Below, one piece after another: positions 52,798 through 61,249 of a DNA stretch of 64,000 bases. Position 1 is the first letter of the stretch. Each line of letters begins with the position of its first letter. This stretch comes from Nocardiopsis sp. YSL2 (lineage in GTDB: Bacteria > Actinomycetota > Actinomycetes > Streptosporangiales > Streptosporangiaceae). The stretch lies in contig NZ_JAMOAO010000001.1 in the NCBI RefSeq assembly GCF_030555055.1, positions 1,240,001 to 1,304,000 of the forward strand. The letters are read 5' to 3'. The position numbers and the translations under genes were made by a program. Below the pieces are notes generated by a model. That model was given only the letters and a program-made list of their open reading frames with translations, searched no databases and was not told the origin of the DNA.

Positions 52798-52815
52798 TGC
52801 TGAACCGGTTAAGCA
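52798..52815. promoter_or_regulatory. Operator-like dyad upstream of lacI-type gene
   Basis: TGCTGAACCGGTTAAGCA is an 18-bp palindrome with one mismatched pair and an AACCGGTT centre. It lies 11 bases before the GTG, next to the ribosome site. The shared TTTGCTGAACCGG at 51649 links it to the oligosaccharide promoter. Confidence 0.7.
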
Positions 52816-52879
52816 GACGGCATGGGATTGTAACGTACGCGCCACGCGCCGCCTCGGGCGCGAGCGGGAGCCGGAGCGG

Positions 52880-53779
52880 TCAGCGGCCGTTCCCCGGGGC
52901 GCCGCCCTGGCATCCGGGACACCAGTACAGCGTGCGTCCGGCGAGCTCACGCGCGGACACGGGCGACGCGCACACGCGGCAGGGCTCGCCGGTCCGGTAG
53001 CACACGTAGAGCGTGTCGGGCCGCGGGACCGGCCGGGCGCGGGGATCGGGCCGGTCTTCGGGGCGGGTCGTGATGATGTAGCCGTCGCGGACACCGTCGC
53101 GCAGCAACCCGGCCAGGTCGGTCCACAGCCGTTCCCACTGGTCGCGGGTGAGGTCGCGTCCCGGTGTGAGGGGGTCCAGTCCGGCGCGGAACAGCGACTC
53201 CGCACGGTAGATGTTGCCGATGCCCGCGACCACGTCCTGCCGCATCAGCAGCGCCGCGATACTCGTCCGGGACCGGCTCACCACGCGCCAGGCGCGCTCG
53301 GGGTCGGCGTCACCGCGCAGCGGGTCGGGTCCCAGGCGGTCCTGGACGGCCTCCTTCTCCTCCCCCGTGATGACCTCGCAGGCCGAGGCGCCCCTCAGAT
53401 CGGCCCAGCCGGTCGCGTTGACGAGCCGGACCCGGACCGCGCCGACCGGCGCCGGGGGCACCACGAAGCCCTCCGCGTCACGCGCCAGCTCCGAGCGCCC
53501 GGCGCCCTCGGCCCGCGGCGCGCCCAGGTGCCGCTCGCCGTCGGCGTCACCGAACGTCCACGCCCCGTACAGCCCCAGGTGCACCCGCACCCACTCCCCC
53601 GAGTCGAATCCCAGGAACAGGTGCTTGCCGTGCGCCTCGCTCTCGACCAGCGTCCGGCCGTCCACGCGCGCGGCGCCCTCGGTGAAGCGCCCCTGCGGGC
53701 TCGACGCGCGCACGGTCCCGCCGCCGAAGGTCTTGTCGAAGTGCGCCGCCAAGCGGTGCAGCGTGTGCCCCTCAGGCAA
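52880..53779 (-). CDS. Fpg/Nei-family DNA glycosylase (endonuclease VIII type)
   Basis: A 299-residue base-excision repair enzyme. The N-terminal PEGHTLHRLA supplies the catalytic Pro and Glu; the H2TH region contains DVVAGIGNIYRAESLFRAGLDP, and the C-terminal zinc finger is CYRTGEPCRVC ... YWCPGC. The PEG (not PEL) start and finger fit actinobacterial Nei2-like proteins acting on oxidised pyrimidines, with DNA nicking. The start is TTG at 53779, which keeps the catalytic Pro at position 2. Monocistronic. Confidence 0.93.
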   Translation of the reverse strand: MPEGHTLHRLAAHFDKTFGGGTVRASSPQGRFTEGAARVDGRTLVESEAHGKHLFLGFDSGEWVRVHLGLYGAWTFGDADGERHLGAPRAEGAGRSELARDAEGFVVPPAPVGAVRVRLVNATGWADLRGASACEVITGEEKEAVQDRLGPDPLRGDADPERAWRVVSRSRTSIAALLMRQDVVAGIGNIYRAESLFRAGLDPLTPGRDLTRDQWERLWTDLAGLLRDGVRDGYIITTRPEDRPDPRARPVPRPDTLYVCYRTGEPCRVCASPVSARELAGRTLYWCPGCQGGAPGNGR

Positions 53780-53870
53780 CTCCGGCCCCTTTCCCCGGTC
53801 CGGCCCGCCCCCGGGAGGGGGACGATCCTCGCACTCCGAACCTTCGCACCGTTCAGACTAGGCGCTGTGT

Positions 53871-54152
53871 CCCCACGGGTGTCGCGAGGGTTGCGCACCA
53901 CCTGCACCCCCAGGGGCCGAAGTGCACATACGGCTCTACGAGCCCTCCGAGGGGGTGGACGTAGTGCGTTCGACCCACCCCGACCCCCACGGGTGTCGCG
54001 AGGGGCGCGCCGGTGTTCTGCGGGAGGAGACGGGGCCGCAGCGAGGAACGAGCAAGGCAAGTCGACGACGAAGAACACCGGCCTCCCGGCGCCCCGAGCA
54101 CGGGCCGAAGCGAAGCGGAGGCCCAAAGAGAACGCGGAGGCCCAAAGAGAAC
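53871..54152. repeat. Intergenic repeat block upstream of Nei-type gene
   Basis: CCCCACGGGTGTCGCGAGGG occurs at 53871-53890 and again at 53985-54004. Further on, GCGGAGGCCCAAAGAGAAC is repeated in tandem (54115-54133 and 54134-54152). GAGGAACGAGC at 54043-54053 and the CCCAAAG motif recur, inverted, in the 60441-60656 gap. The 377-base gap has no supportable gene. It looks like a dispersed non-coding repeat family rather than an insertion sequence: no terminal inverted repeats or transposase. Confidence 0.7.
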
Positions 54153-54156
54153 ACCG

Positions 54157-57100
54157 TCAGTGGGCCGACAGGATCTCCTTGACGAGGCTCTCCGGGTCGG
54201 CCAGGCATCGCCACGCGGGGACGACCACGACGGGGTCTCCAGTGGTGCGGTTGAGGGACTCGCCGCGTTCGACCAGGTGGCGCAGGCCGCGGCCGTGCGA
54301 TTCACGGTCCAGCAGGAGGAGCAGCCGCCGGGCGCCGAAGCCCACGACCAGATCCACGGCCCATCCCTGGACCCTCTGCCCGGTGAGCACGCTGACCCCG
54401 ACCTCGCGCAGCCGTTCGACCAGGGCGGTGCGGGCCGGATCCGATCCGGCGGCTTCGGCGTCCGCCGCGGTCGCCAGCAGGTCGCCCAGCGGGCCGTCGT
54501 CGCCCGACCAGTACGCGCGGTCGCCGACCACCACCAGCCGCCGGGTGCGGGTGAACACCGTGGACCACAGATGGCCCATCCGCCGGACCCGGCGTTCGGC
54601 GATGGCGGGAGACCCCTTGGCCAGCATGGGCGACAGGACGGTCAGGTCCACGGCGTCACCGTCGCGGCCCAGCAGCTCTGCGCCGCCCACCCGCACGTCG
54701 TGCCGGAGCACGCGCTTGTCCAGCAGCCGCCGGATCAGCGCCACCTGGGGCTGGGTGGGCGCCACGACCGCCATGGTCGTTCCGGGCGGCACCTCCGCGT
54801 CCAGCTCGTCCACGACGACCAGCACGCGGTAGGCCTCGTCCCGGTTGATGTAGGAGGCGCCCGGCGCGGCCTCGCAGGTTCCGGCCACATCACGCCAGTC
54901 GACGGCGCCCCGCCCCGTGAGGTCGGGAGCGGTGCGGACCGTGACGCGGCCTCCGTAGCAGCGCTGGAAGGCGATCTCGGCCAGTTCCGGTGACGCTCCG
55001 CGGTGCTCGTCCAACCACAGCAGGGGCGGGGCCGCCTTGTAGGCCGCCCGCAGGGCCGAACCGGACCCGTGCCTGAGGCCGCGGTCCTCCAGCTGGTCGG
55101 CGGTGGTCCCGGCCGCCGCCAGGGCGCGCCGCTCCTCGTCCGGTTCCAACGCGCTCGCGGGTCCGGGGTGGGCGGGGTCGCCGATCACCACCGCGCGTGT
55201 GGACCGGTACAGGACCGGAAGGAGTTCGGCGACGCGGGTGCGCTCGGCCCCCGCCACGATCACGAGGTCGAAGAGTCCGGCGGTCGGCGGCAGGGACCGG
55301 GCGTGGCCGGTGCGGCACACCCAGGCCGGCAGGGTGTCGAGCAGGGTGGGCAGACCCGGCCACCCGCTCCCGTGGTGCCAGTTCAGCGTCTCCAGACGGT
55401 TCTCGATGGCGGCCCGCCCCCGGCGCAGCCGGGGTTCGGTCACCGCGCTCAGGCAGGCGGCCCCGGCCCGCTGGTGCCGGTCACCGGCCTCGGCCAGCTC
55501 CGCGGTCAGCCGGCCCAGCGGAGCGCAGCTCGTGCGCCGGTCGACGGCCGCGCGCCACTCGCTCTCCATCCGGGCGACCGCGCACAGCCGGACCAGGTTG
55601 TCGGGGTCGGTCGGCACGCCCAGCTCGCGGCGGATGGCGGTGCGGTGCTGCACGCCCGTCAGGCCGCCGGACCTGGCCCGTTCGGCGCGGTGGAGCCAGT
55701 ACTCCGGGCCGCCGTGCTCGGGGGTGAAGAGCCGGTCGGGGTCCCAGCCCTGGGCGATGCTGTGGACGCGCTCGACCGCCAGCCGGGCCAGTGCGTGGCC
55801 GCCGGAGGCCATGGTGTCCATGGTCCGCCACACCTCCTCGACGCGGCTCCAGGCCTCGGCCAGGTCGCGCCGGTGCCGCGCGGCCTCCTCCGCGTCGCCC
55901 GGCGCGGGGCCGCCCTCGGCCGGCGGGTCCGCGCGCTCGGTCAGGAGCCGGTCGAGCAGCCGGATCTCGGCGGCGCGCTGCCCGGGACCGCCGACCCGGA
56001 CCACGGGGTGCGCGGGCGCGGACGCGGCCCCGTCCAGGACGTCCCGGACGTCGTCCTCGGTGGCCGCGCAGACCAGGACCCGCTGGCCGTGTCCGACGGC
56101 CGTGCGCACCAGGGCGTCCACCAGGTCGTTCAGGCCGCTGCCGGGCGGGGCCGCCGCCACCGTCAGCTGCTCGCGCATCGCGGACCGCACGACCTCGTAC
56201 TGGGACTGGGTGAGCCGCGTCGCGGAGATGGGGGGCGGATCCCCGCCGTGCCCGCCGTCCGGCTCGCCGGTGTCTCCGGGCGCCCGCCCGGCCGCCCCGC
56301 GCGCGGCGCTCCGACCCGCCCGGCCGCGTCGGCGCCGCCCGCCGTCCTCCGGCGGGACGGCGGGGCCCAGGACGGCGGCATCCGTCACGGACGACCGGCC
56401 GAGCAGGGACGCCAGCGCGGTCCCGCCGACCTCGTCGGGGTTGAGCCCGTCGCGGTCGGCGGGGTCGAGGTCGGCCAGGATTCCCTCCACCCCGCCCGGC
56501 TCCGGGTCGTCGGTGTCGAACTGGCCGCCGGGTCCCGCCCGGAACACCACGGCGACGTTGTGCGCGCCCGGGTCCATGACCCGGGGCAGGCCCCGGGTGC
56601 CGAGCGGGTCGATGTCGTCCACCCGCTCGATCTCCAGTCGGCTGAGCAGGGTGCGGACCTTGGCGGCGAGCTCGGCGACGGCGGCGGGACGCCGCGCGGT
56701 GTCCGGGGCGCCGGTGCGCAACCGGGTCCGCAGCTCGAAGAGGTCCTCGGGGTCGGTGATGCCGAGCCGTCGCAGGAGGGCGCAGTTGACGTCGGGCGGG
56801 CCCACCGGCCGGACCAGCGGACCCTGTGTCCCGGCCGGGTCGTAGGCCCCCGTGGCCGCCTCCAGGTCGTCGACCACCCGCACGTCCACGGTGAGCAGCG
56901 GCAGGGCCGCCCGGTCCGCGCCCTCCCCGACGGCCACCAGCGGGTAGCCGTAGCGCAGCGCCTGCCCCCGGCGCAGCGACAGGCGCAGGACCCGAGCCGA
57001 CTCCGGGTGCAGCGGCAGGGTCTCGCGTGCTCCGCTGAACAGCAGTTCGGGACCGGGCGGCAGGCACGCGCAGGTGTCGGAGTCCACGTGCTCGGCCCGC

Positions 57101-57321
57101 ACCTCGTGCGTGTGCACGGCCTCCCGGCTCAGGCAGGCGCGCAGGTAGGACAGCAGGGACCGGACCTCGGAGCGGTCGATCGGCGGCTTCCACCGCAGCG
57201 ACGCCCTGCCCACGCCCGAACGCGCGACCTGGGTGACCGGTCGGATCCCGACCGCGCCGACCACCGTCGCACCGGTGCCCGGGCTTCCCGCCTCGTCCTC
57301 GTCGTCCCGCAGTGACCTCAC
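54157..57321 (-). CDS. Degenerate superfamily 1 helicase-like protein with C-terminal nuclease-like domain
   Basis: A 1054-residue protein. The N-terminal 350 residues are unrecognised (SLRWKPPIDRSEVRSLLSYL; PDVNCALLRRLGITDPEDLF). A helicase core follows: LTQSQYEVVRSAM (Q-motif-like), then TVAAAPPGSGLNDLVDAL at about 389-399, where Walker A has lost its Lys-Thr. LFDLVIVAGAERT near 687 replaces the Walker B Asp-Glu with Ala-Gly. Later motifs (VVAPTQPQVALIRRLL, VDLTVLSPMLAKG) remain recognisable. The end (VDLVVGFGARRLLLLLDRE) resembles the restriction-endonuclease-like domain fused to such helicases, again without full catalytic residues. The GTG at 57321 has GGGGGG four bases upstream; the frame upstream is the antisense of pucR. 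Probably a non-catalytic, structural or decoy helicase. Confidence 0.75.
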   Translation of the reverse strand: MRSLRDDEDEAGSPGTGATVVGAVGIRPVTQVARSGVGRASLRWKPPIDRSEVRSLLSYLRACLSREAVHTHEVRAEHVDSDTCACLPPGPELLFSGARETLPLHPESARVLRLSLRRGQALRYGYPLVAVGEGADRAALPLLTVDVRVVDDLEAATGAYDPAGTQGPLVRPVGPPDVNCALLRRLGITDPEDLFELRTRLRTGAPDTARRPAAVAELAAKVRTLLSRLEIERVDDIDPLGTRGLPRVMDPGAHNVAVVFRAGPGGQFDTDDPEPGGVEGILADLDPADRDGLNPDEVGGTALASLLGRSSVTDAAVLGPAVPPEDGGRRRRGRAGRSAARGAAGRAPGDTGEPDGGHGGDPPPISATRLTQSQYEVVRSAMREQLTVAAAPPGSGLNDLVDALVRTAVGHGQRVLVCAATEDDVRDVLDGAASAPAHPVVRVGGPGQRAAEIRLLDRLLTERADPPAEGGPAPGDAEEAARHRRDLAEAWSRVEEVWRTMDTMASGGHALARLAVERVHSIAQGWDPDRLFTPEHGGPEYWLHRAERARSGGLTGVQHRTAIRRELGVPTDPDNLVRLCAVARMESEWRAAVDRRTSCAPLGRLTAELAEAGDRHQRAGAACLSAVTEPRLRRGRAAIENRLETLNWHHGSGWPGLPTLLDTLPAWVCRTGHARSLPPTAGLFDLVIVAGAERTRVAELLPVLYRSTRAVVIGDPAHPGPASALEPDEERRALAAAGTTADQLEDRGLRHGSGSALRAAYKAAPPLLWLDEHRGASPELAEIAFQRCYGGRVTVRTAPDLTGRGAVDWRDVAGTCEAAPGASYINRDEAYRVLVVVDELDAEVPPGTTMAVVAPTQPQVALIRRLLDKRVLRHDVRVGGAELLGRDGDAVDLTVLSPMLAKGSPAIAERRVRRMGHLWSTVFTRTRRLVVVGDRAYWSGDDGPLGDLLATAADAEAAGSDPARTALVERLREVGVSVLTGQRVQGWAVDLVVGFGARRLLLLLDRESHGRGLRHLVERGESLNRTTGDPVVVVPAWRCLADPESLVKEILSAH

Positions 57322-57467
57322 AACGCCCCCCGGCCTTGCGCACGGACACGCGAACAGCGTAACCGCGCGACTACCCCCAGCTAGCAATGCCCATTGTCGC
57401 GGACGGGCCCGTGCGAGATCCCTGGAATGCCGGAAAACGTCCCGACTTTCACCCTGCGTGACCTCGG

Positions 57468-58904
57468 TCAACCGCGCACGCGCAGGGCGATCCAGAGTTC
57501 GACCCGGTAGTCGGGGTCGTCGAGGTCGCCCGGCAGCAGGTCGCGGATGCGCCGCATCCGGTAGCGCAGGGTGTGGCGGTGGACCCCCAGCGCCTCGGCC
57601 GCGGTGTCCCAGCGGCCGGAGGCGGCGAGGTAGGCGCGCAGGGAGGCGAGCAGTTCGACGGAGGCGCGCTGTCCGGTCAGCGGCGCGAGCAGGTCGTCGG
57701 CCATCCGGGCGCCCGCCGGGGTGTCCACCAGCCCGAGCAGCCCGCCCGGCAGGTCCCCCACCCGCACCAGCCCGCCGCCGCCCTCCTCGGCCGCGGCCAG
57801 GGCGCGCCCGGCCTGGGACAGGGCGGGGGCCAGGTCGCCGTAGCCCGCCGCGTCGCTCACCCCGACCGGCCCCTCCAGGGCCTCCCCCAGCACTTCGTCC
57901 GGGGTGACGGCGGGCGCCAGCAGCAGCCCTCGGCCGTCGTGTTCGGTGGCGAGCACCCCCTCGGCCGGACCGGAGCCACCGAGACCGGCGGCCAGCGCCA
58001 CCACGACGGGTTCGGGAGGGAGCAGTCGGCGCAGGCCCGCAGCGCCGGGCGCGCGGGGGTCCAGTGCCCCGGTGACCAGTGCCGCCAGGACGCCCTCGCC
58101 CCACGCGGCGCCCTGGCCCGGCGCGGTGCGCTCCAGTTCCAGGGACAGCAGGGACACGGCCGCGTTCACCAGGGTGCGGTCGTCGGAGCCGAGCCGGCGC
58201 TCGGTCCCGACCGCGATGAAGCCCCGCACCCGGCGTCCGGCGGACAGGGGCTGGGCCGAGACGTAGGTGCCGTCCACGGTCAGCGACACGCTGGCGCGGG
58301 GTCCGGCTCCGCGCAGGCGGGCCAATTCCGCGGCCACGACGCCGGAGGCCTCGGCCGCCCGTGCGGGCGCGGCGTGGCGGACGGTGCCGTCGGAGGCCAG
58401 GAGCAGCACCCAGCCGTCGAGTTCGCGCGCCAGGCGGTCCACGATCGCCGAAGCCCCCGACAGCGCGGCGCGCGTCAGCGCCCGCTGCGCGGTGAAGGCC
58501 CTGGTCAGGCCCTCGTACTCCTCCTTGGCCAGAAGCCGCGAGACCTCCTTGCCGACCGCGATGAACGGGGTCTCGCGGGCCACCTCGACCAGGGCCAGAC
58601 CGAACTCGGCCGCGGCAGCGCGCAATGGTTCGGGGGTGGCCTCCAGCACCACGCCGACGCCGAAGCCGAGCCCGGCCACATGGCGCTCGGCCAGGCGGCG
58701 GACGTACTCGCGCGCGTCGGGGACGGCGTCGGCCCAGCGCACGCCGGTGGTGAGGACGAGTTCTCCGCCCGCGAGGTAGGGCGTGGGGTCGGTCAGCTCG
58801 CTGACGGCCACCCACTCCACCCTCTGGTCCAGCCGTTCGTGCCCGGTCAGCAGGGACAGCCGCAGGTTGGGGGTGCGCAGCAGGGCGCCCAGGGTCGGGG
58901 GCAT
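57468..58904 (-). CDS. PucR-family transcriptional regulator
   Basis: A 478-residue regulator: N-terminal purine catabolism PurC-like domain (LGALLRTPNLRLSLLTGHE, ELTDPTPYLAGGELVLTTG), a central GGDEF-like domain, and the C-terminal PucR helix-turn-helix (WDTAAEALGVHRHTLRYRM). The ATG at 58904 has GGGAGG just upstream. It is divergent from gabT with 166 bases between, the standard arrangement for PucR regulators of GABA or purine catabolism; it probably activates gabT. Confidence 0.92.
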   Translation of the reverse strand: MPPTLGALLRTPNLRLSLLTGHERLDQRVEWVAVSELTDPTPYLAGGELVLTTGVRWADAVPDAREYVRRLAERHVAGLGFGVGVVLEATPEPLRAAAAEFGLALVEVARETPFIAVGKEVSRLLAKEEYEGLTRAFTAQRALTRAALSGASAIVDRLARELDGWVLLLASDGTVRHAAPARAAEASGVVAAELARLRGAGPRASVSLTVDGTYVSAQPLSAGRRVRGFIAVGTERRLGSDDRTLVNAAVSLLSLELERTAPGQGAAWGEGVLAALVTGALDPRAPGAAGLRRLLPPEPVVVALAAGLGGSGPAEGVLATEHDGRGLLLAPAVTPDEVLGEALEGPVGVSDAAGYGDLAPALSQAGRALAAAEEGGGGLVRVGDLPGGLLGLVDTPAGARMADDLLAPLTGQRASVELLASLRAYLAASGRWDTAAEALGVHRHTLRYRMRRIRDLLPGDLDDPDYRVELWIALRVRG

Positions 58905-59070
58905 CGGGCCTCCCCTCCACGTGTGCGGTCGCCCGGACCCTGCCGCATTGGCACAGGGCCCTGTTTCGATTATCCACCGTGTCCATGTGTGCCGCGTCCC
59001 GGCCGCCCTAGTGTCGTGCGGGTCGGACCCGATCCCCCCACCCCGAGCCAGCCCAGAAGGAGGCAGCCGC

Positions 59071-60411
59071 ATGGCCACGACCGAGGTCGTCCAGTCCCGT
59101 CGGATCGTCACGGAGATCCCCGGCCCGAAGAGCCGCGCCATCCAGGAGCGCCGCGCGTCCGCCGTCGCCCAGGGCGTGGGCAGCGTCCTGCCGGTCTACG
59201 TCGAGCGCGCCGGCGGCGGCATCGTCGAGGACGTCGACGGCAACGCCCTCATCGACTTCGGTTCCGGCATCGCGGTGACCAACGTCGGCAACGCCGACCC
59301 CCGGGTCGTGGAGCGGGCCGCCGAGCAGATGGGCCGCTTCACGCACACCTGCTTCATGGTCAACCCCTACGAGGCCTACGTGGACGTGTGCGAGGCCCTG
59401 AACCGGGTGACGCCGGGCGACCACGAGAAGCGGTCGATCCTGCTCAACTCGGGTGCGGAGGCCGTGGAGAACGCGGTCAAGATCGCCCGCAGCGCCACGG
59501 GGCGCCAGGCCGTCGTGGTCTTCGACCACGCCTACCACGGCCGCACCAACCTCACCATGGGCCTGACCGCGAAGAACATGCCCTACAAGCAGGGCTTCGG
59601 TCCGTTCGCCGGGGAGATCTACCGGGTGCCGATGGCCTATCCCTACCGCTGGGCGACCGGCCCGGAGAACTGCGGGCCCGAGGCCGCGGCCCAGGCCATC
59701 GACCAGATCACCAAGCAGATCGGCCCCGAGAACGTCGCCGCCGTGGTGATCGAGCCGATCCAGGGCGAGGGCGGCTTCATCGAGCCCGGCGCCGGGTTCC
59801 TGCCCGCCGTCGCCGACTTCTGCCGCGCGAACGGCATCGTGTTCGTCGCCGACGAGGTGCAGACCGGCTTCGCGCGCACCGGCGACATGTTCGCCTGCGA
59901 CCACGAGGGCATCGTCCCGGACCTGATCACCACGGCCAAGGGCATCGCCGGGGGCCTGCCGCTGGCCGCGGTGACCGGCCGCGCCGAACTGATGGACGCC
60001 GTGCACGGCGGCGGCCTCGGCGGTACCTACGGAGGCAACCCCGCGGCCTGCGCGGCCGCATTGGCCGCGCTGGATGCCATCGAGTCCGACGGCCTGGTCG
60101 GCCGCGCCCGGGAGATCGGCGAGCTGATGCTGGGCCGCCTGCGCGAGCTCGCCGCCGAGTACGACGTCATCGGCGACGTGCGCGGCCGCGGCGCGATGGT
60201 CGCGATCGAGCTGGTCAAGGGCGGGGACAAGACACCGAACCCCGAGGCGCTGGCGAAGATCCTGTCCTACTGCCACTCCCAGGGCCTGGTGCTGCTCAGC
60301 GCGGGCACCTACGGCAACGTCGTGCGCATGCTGCCGCCGCTGGTGATCGGCGACGACCTCCTGCACGAGGGCCTGGACATCCTCGCCGAGGGGTTTTCGG
60401 GCGCCTTCTAG
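59071..60411 (+). CDS. gabT: 4-aminobutyrate aminotransferase
   Basis: A 446-residue class III PLP aminotransferase. LNSGAEAVENAVKIAR binds the cofactor phosphate, FDHAYHGRTNLTM follows, EPIQGEGGFIEPG and VADEVQTGFARTG carry the PLP Asp, and the Schiff-base lysine is in ITTAKGIAGGLP (about residue 290). These fit GabT, transferring the amino group of GABA to 2-oxoglutarate. The ATG at 59071 has AGAAGGAGG seven bases upstream. No succinate semialdehyde dehydrogenase lies beside it; the aldehyde dehydrogenase at 16121 is distant and of another type. Confidence 0.92.
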   Translation: MATTEVVQSRRIVTEIPGPKSRAIQERRASAVAQGVGSVLPVYVERAGGGIVEDVDGNALIDFGSGIAVTNVGNADPRVVERAAEQMGRFTHTCFMVNPYEAYVDVCEALNRVTPGDHEKRSILLNSGAEAVENAVKIARSATGRQAVVVFDHAYHGRTNLTMGLTAKNMPYKQGFGPFAGEIYRVPMAYPYRWATGPENCGPEAAAQAIDQITKQIGPENVAAVVIEPIQGEGGFIEPGAGFLPAVADFCRANGIVFVADEVQTGFARTGDMFACDHEGIVPDLITTAKGIAGGLPLAAVTGRAELMDAVHGGGLGGTYGGNPAACAAALAALDAIESDGLVGRAREIGELMLGRLRELAAEYDVIGDVRGRGAMVAIELVKGGDKTPNPEALAKILSYCHSQGLVLLSAGTYGNVVRMLPPLVIGDDLLHEGLDILAEGFSGAF

Positions 60412-60440
60412 ACGGGCTCTTCGCGTCTTCCGGTGTGCCC

Positions 60441-60656
60441 GCTCGTTCCTCACGGACCCACCTCCAGCCACTCCAGAACCCGTCGGCGCCCTCACTGTGC
60501 CTTCTTTGGGCCGCCGCTCGTTCCTCGCTCTGGCCCGATCAACCCCCTGGAGTCGAGGCGGGCACGCCCGTTCACCTTCAACCCCCTGGGGTTCCCGCGA
60601 GCGGGGACGCTCGCCTTCAACCCCCTTGGGCTGAGGCGGGGTCGGGGGATCCGGTG
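60441..60656. repeat. Second intergenic repeat block with 39-bp degenerate tandem units
   Basis: In the 423-base gap after gabT, CAACCCCCTGG or its variant starts at 60540, 60579 and 60618, giving three 39-bp units with diverged spacers. GCTCGTTCCTC occurs at 60441 and 60516, and CTTTGGGCC at about 60505; these are the inverse of GAGGAACGAGC and GGCCCAAAG in the 53871-54152 block. No gene is supportable here. Confidence 0.65.
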
Positions 60657-60777
60657 ACCGGCGTGGGGACTGGGAGGACGGTGGCCGGATGAGACCCCCT
60701 TGGCGGACATCGCCCGGTCACGGCGGCGCGCGCCCGGGTCCTGGTAGACCCCGCGTCCCGTGGCCCCGCCAAGGCAC

Positions 60778-60819
60778 CGGCTCCGCCCGCGTCCCCTGTC
60801 CGGGGCGCGGGCGGAGCCG
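60778..60819 (-). terminator. Terminator of dioxygenase operon
   Basis: CGGCTCCGCCCGCG (60778-60791) and CGCGGGCGGAGCCG (60806-60819) form a perfect 14-bp stem, extended inward by CCCC/GGGG. It lies 15 bases past the DoxX stop on the minus strand. Confidence 0.8.
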
Positions 60820-60834
60820 CGTGGGAGCGCCTCT

Positions 60835-61203
60835 TCACGTCCGCACCCACAGGGCGGCCAGCACGACGACGAGCCCGCCCGTGTAGGCGGCCGGGATCCT
60901 GAGCGCGGCCGCGACCAGGGCTCCGCGGCCCCGCTGGGCCCACACGTGGACGGTCACCGCGAGCGCCGACTGCGCGGCCAGCACCGCCGCGGCGGCCAGA
61001 CCGAGCGGCCGCAGCCACACGCCCGCGACCAGGCCCGCGGCGCACACCACCTCCACCAGCCCCGCCGCGCGCAGGACGCCCGCGCCGACCGGCAGGTAGG
61101 CGACCCGGTCCAGCAGCGCCCGGGAACCGAGTGCCTTCGCGGCGCCGGTGGCACCGAAGGCGACGGCCAGCACCACCGACAGAACGGTCACGGCCAGGGG
61201 CAT
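60835..61203 (-). CDS. DoxX-family membrane protein
   Basis: A 122-residue protein with four hydrophobic spans (VLSVVLAVAFGATGAAKAL; AAGLVEVVCAAGLVAGVWL; AAAVLAAQSALAVTVHVWA; GGLVVVLAALWV), the DoxX/DoxD-like pattern. The ATG at 61203 has GGAGG seven bases upstream, and it starts 46 bases after the dioxygenase beta gene, so it is the last gene of that operon. DoxX proteins are thought to act in membrane redox or thiosulfate chemistry; here an auxiliary electron or stress role is only a guess. Confidence 0.82.
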   Translation of the reverse strand: MPLAVTVLSVVLAVAFGATGAAKALGSRALLDRVAYLPVGAGVLRAAGLVEVVCAAGLVAGVWLRPLGLAAAAVLAAQSALAVTVHVWAQRGRGALVAAALRIPAAYTGGLVVVLAALWVRT

Positions 61204-61249
61204 GACCGCGCCTCCTCTCTCTCCGCGCCGCCCTCGGCGGCGGTCCGGT

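Noticed and set aside
53871..54152. Insertion sequence or integron-type attachment site
   Set aside because: No terminal inverted repeats, target duplication or recombinase; only short direct repeats are visible.
57322..58986. Upstream extension of the helicase-like frame to 1609 codons
   Set aside because: The added part lies over pucR in the wrong frame and is Arg/Gly/Pro-rich. A GTG with GGGGGG spacing at 57321 is a better start.
57573..60692. A 1039-codon plus-strand open frame
   Set aside because: It runs antisense to pucR and then in a wrong frame through gabT; arginine/glycine-rich noise without motifs.
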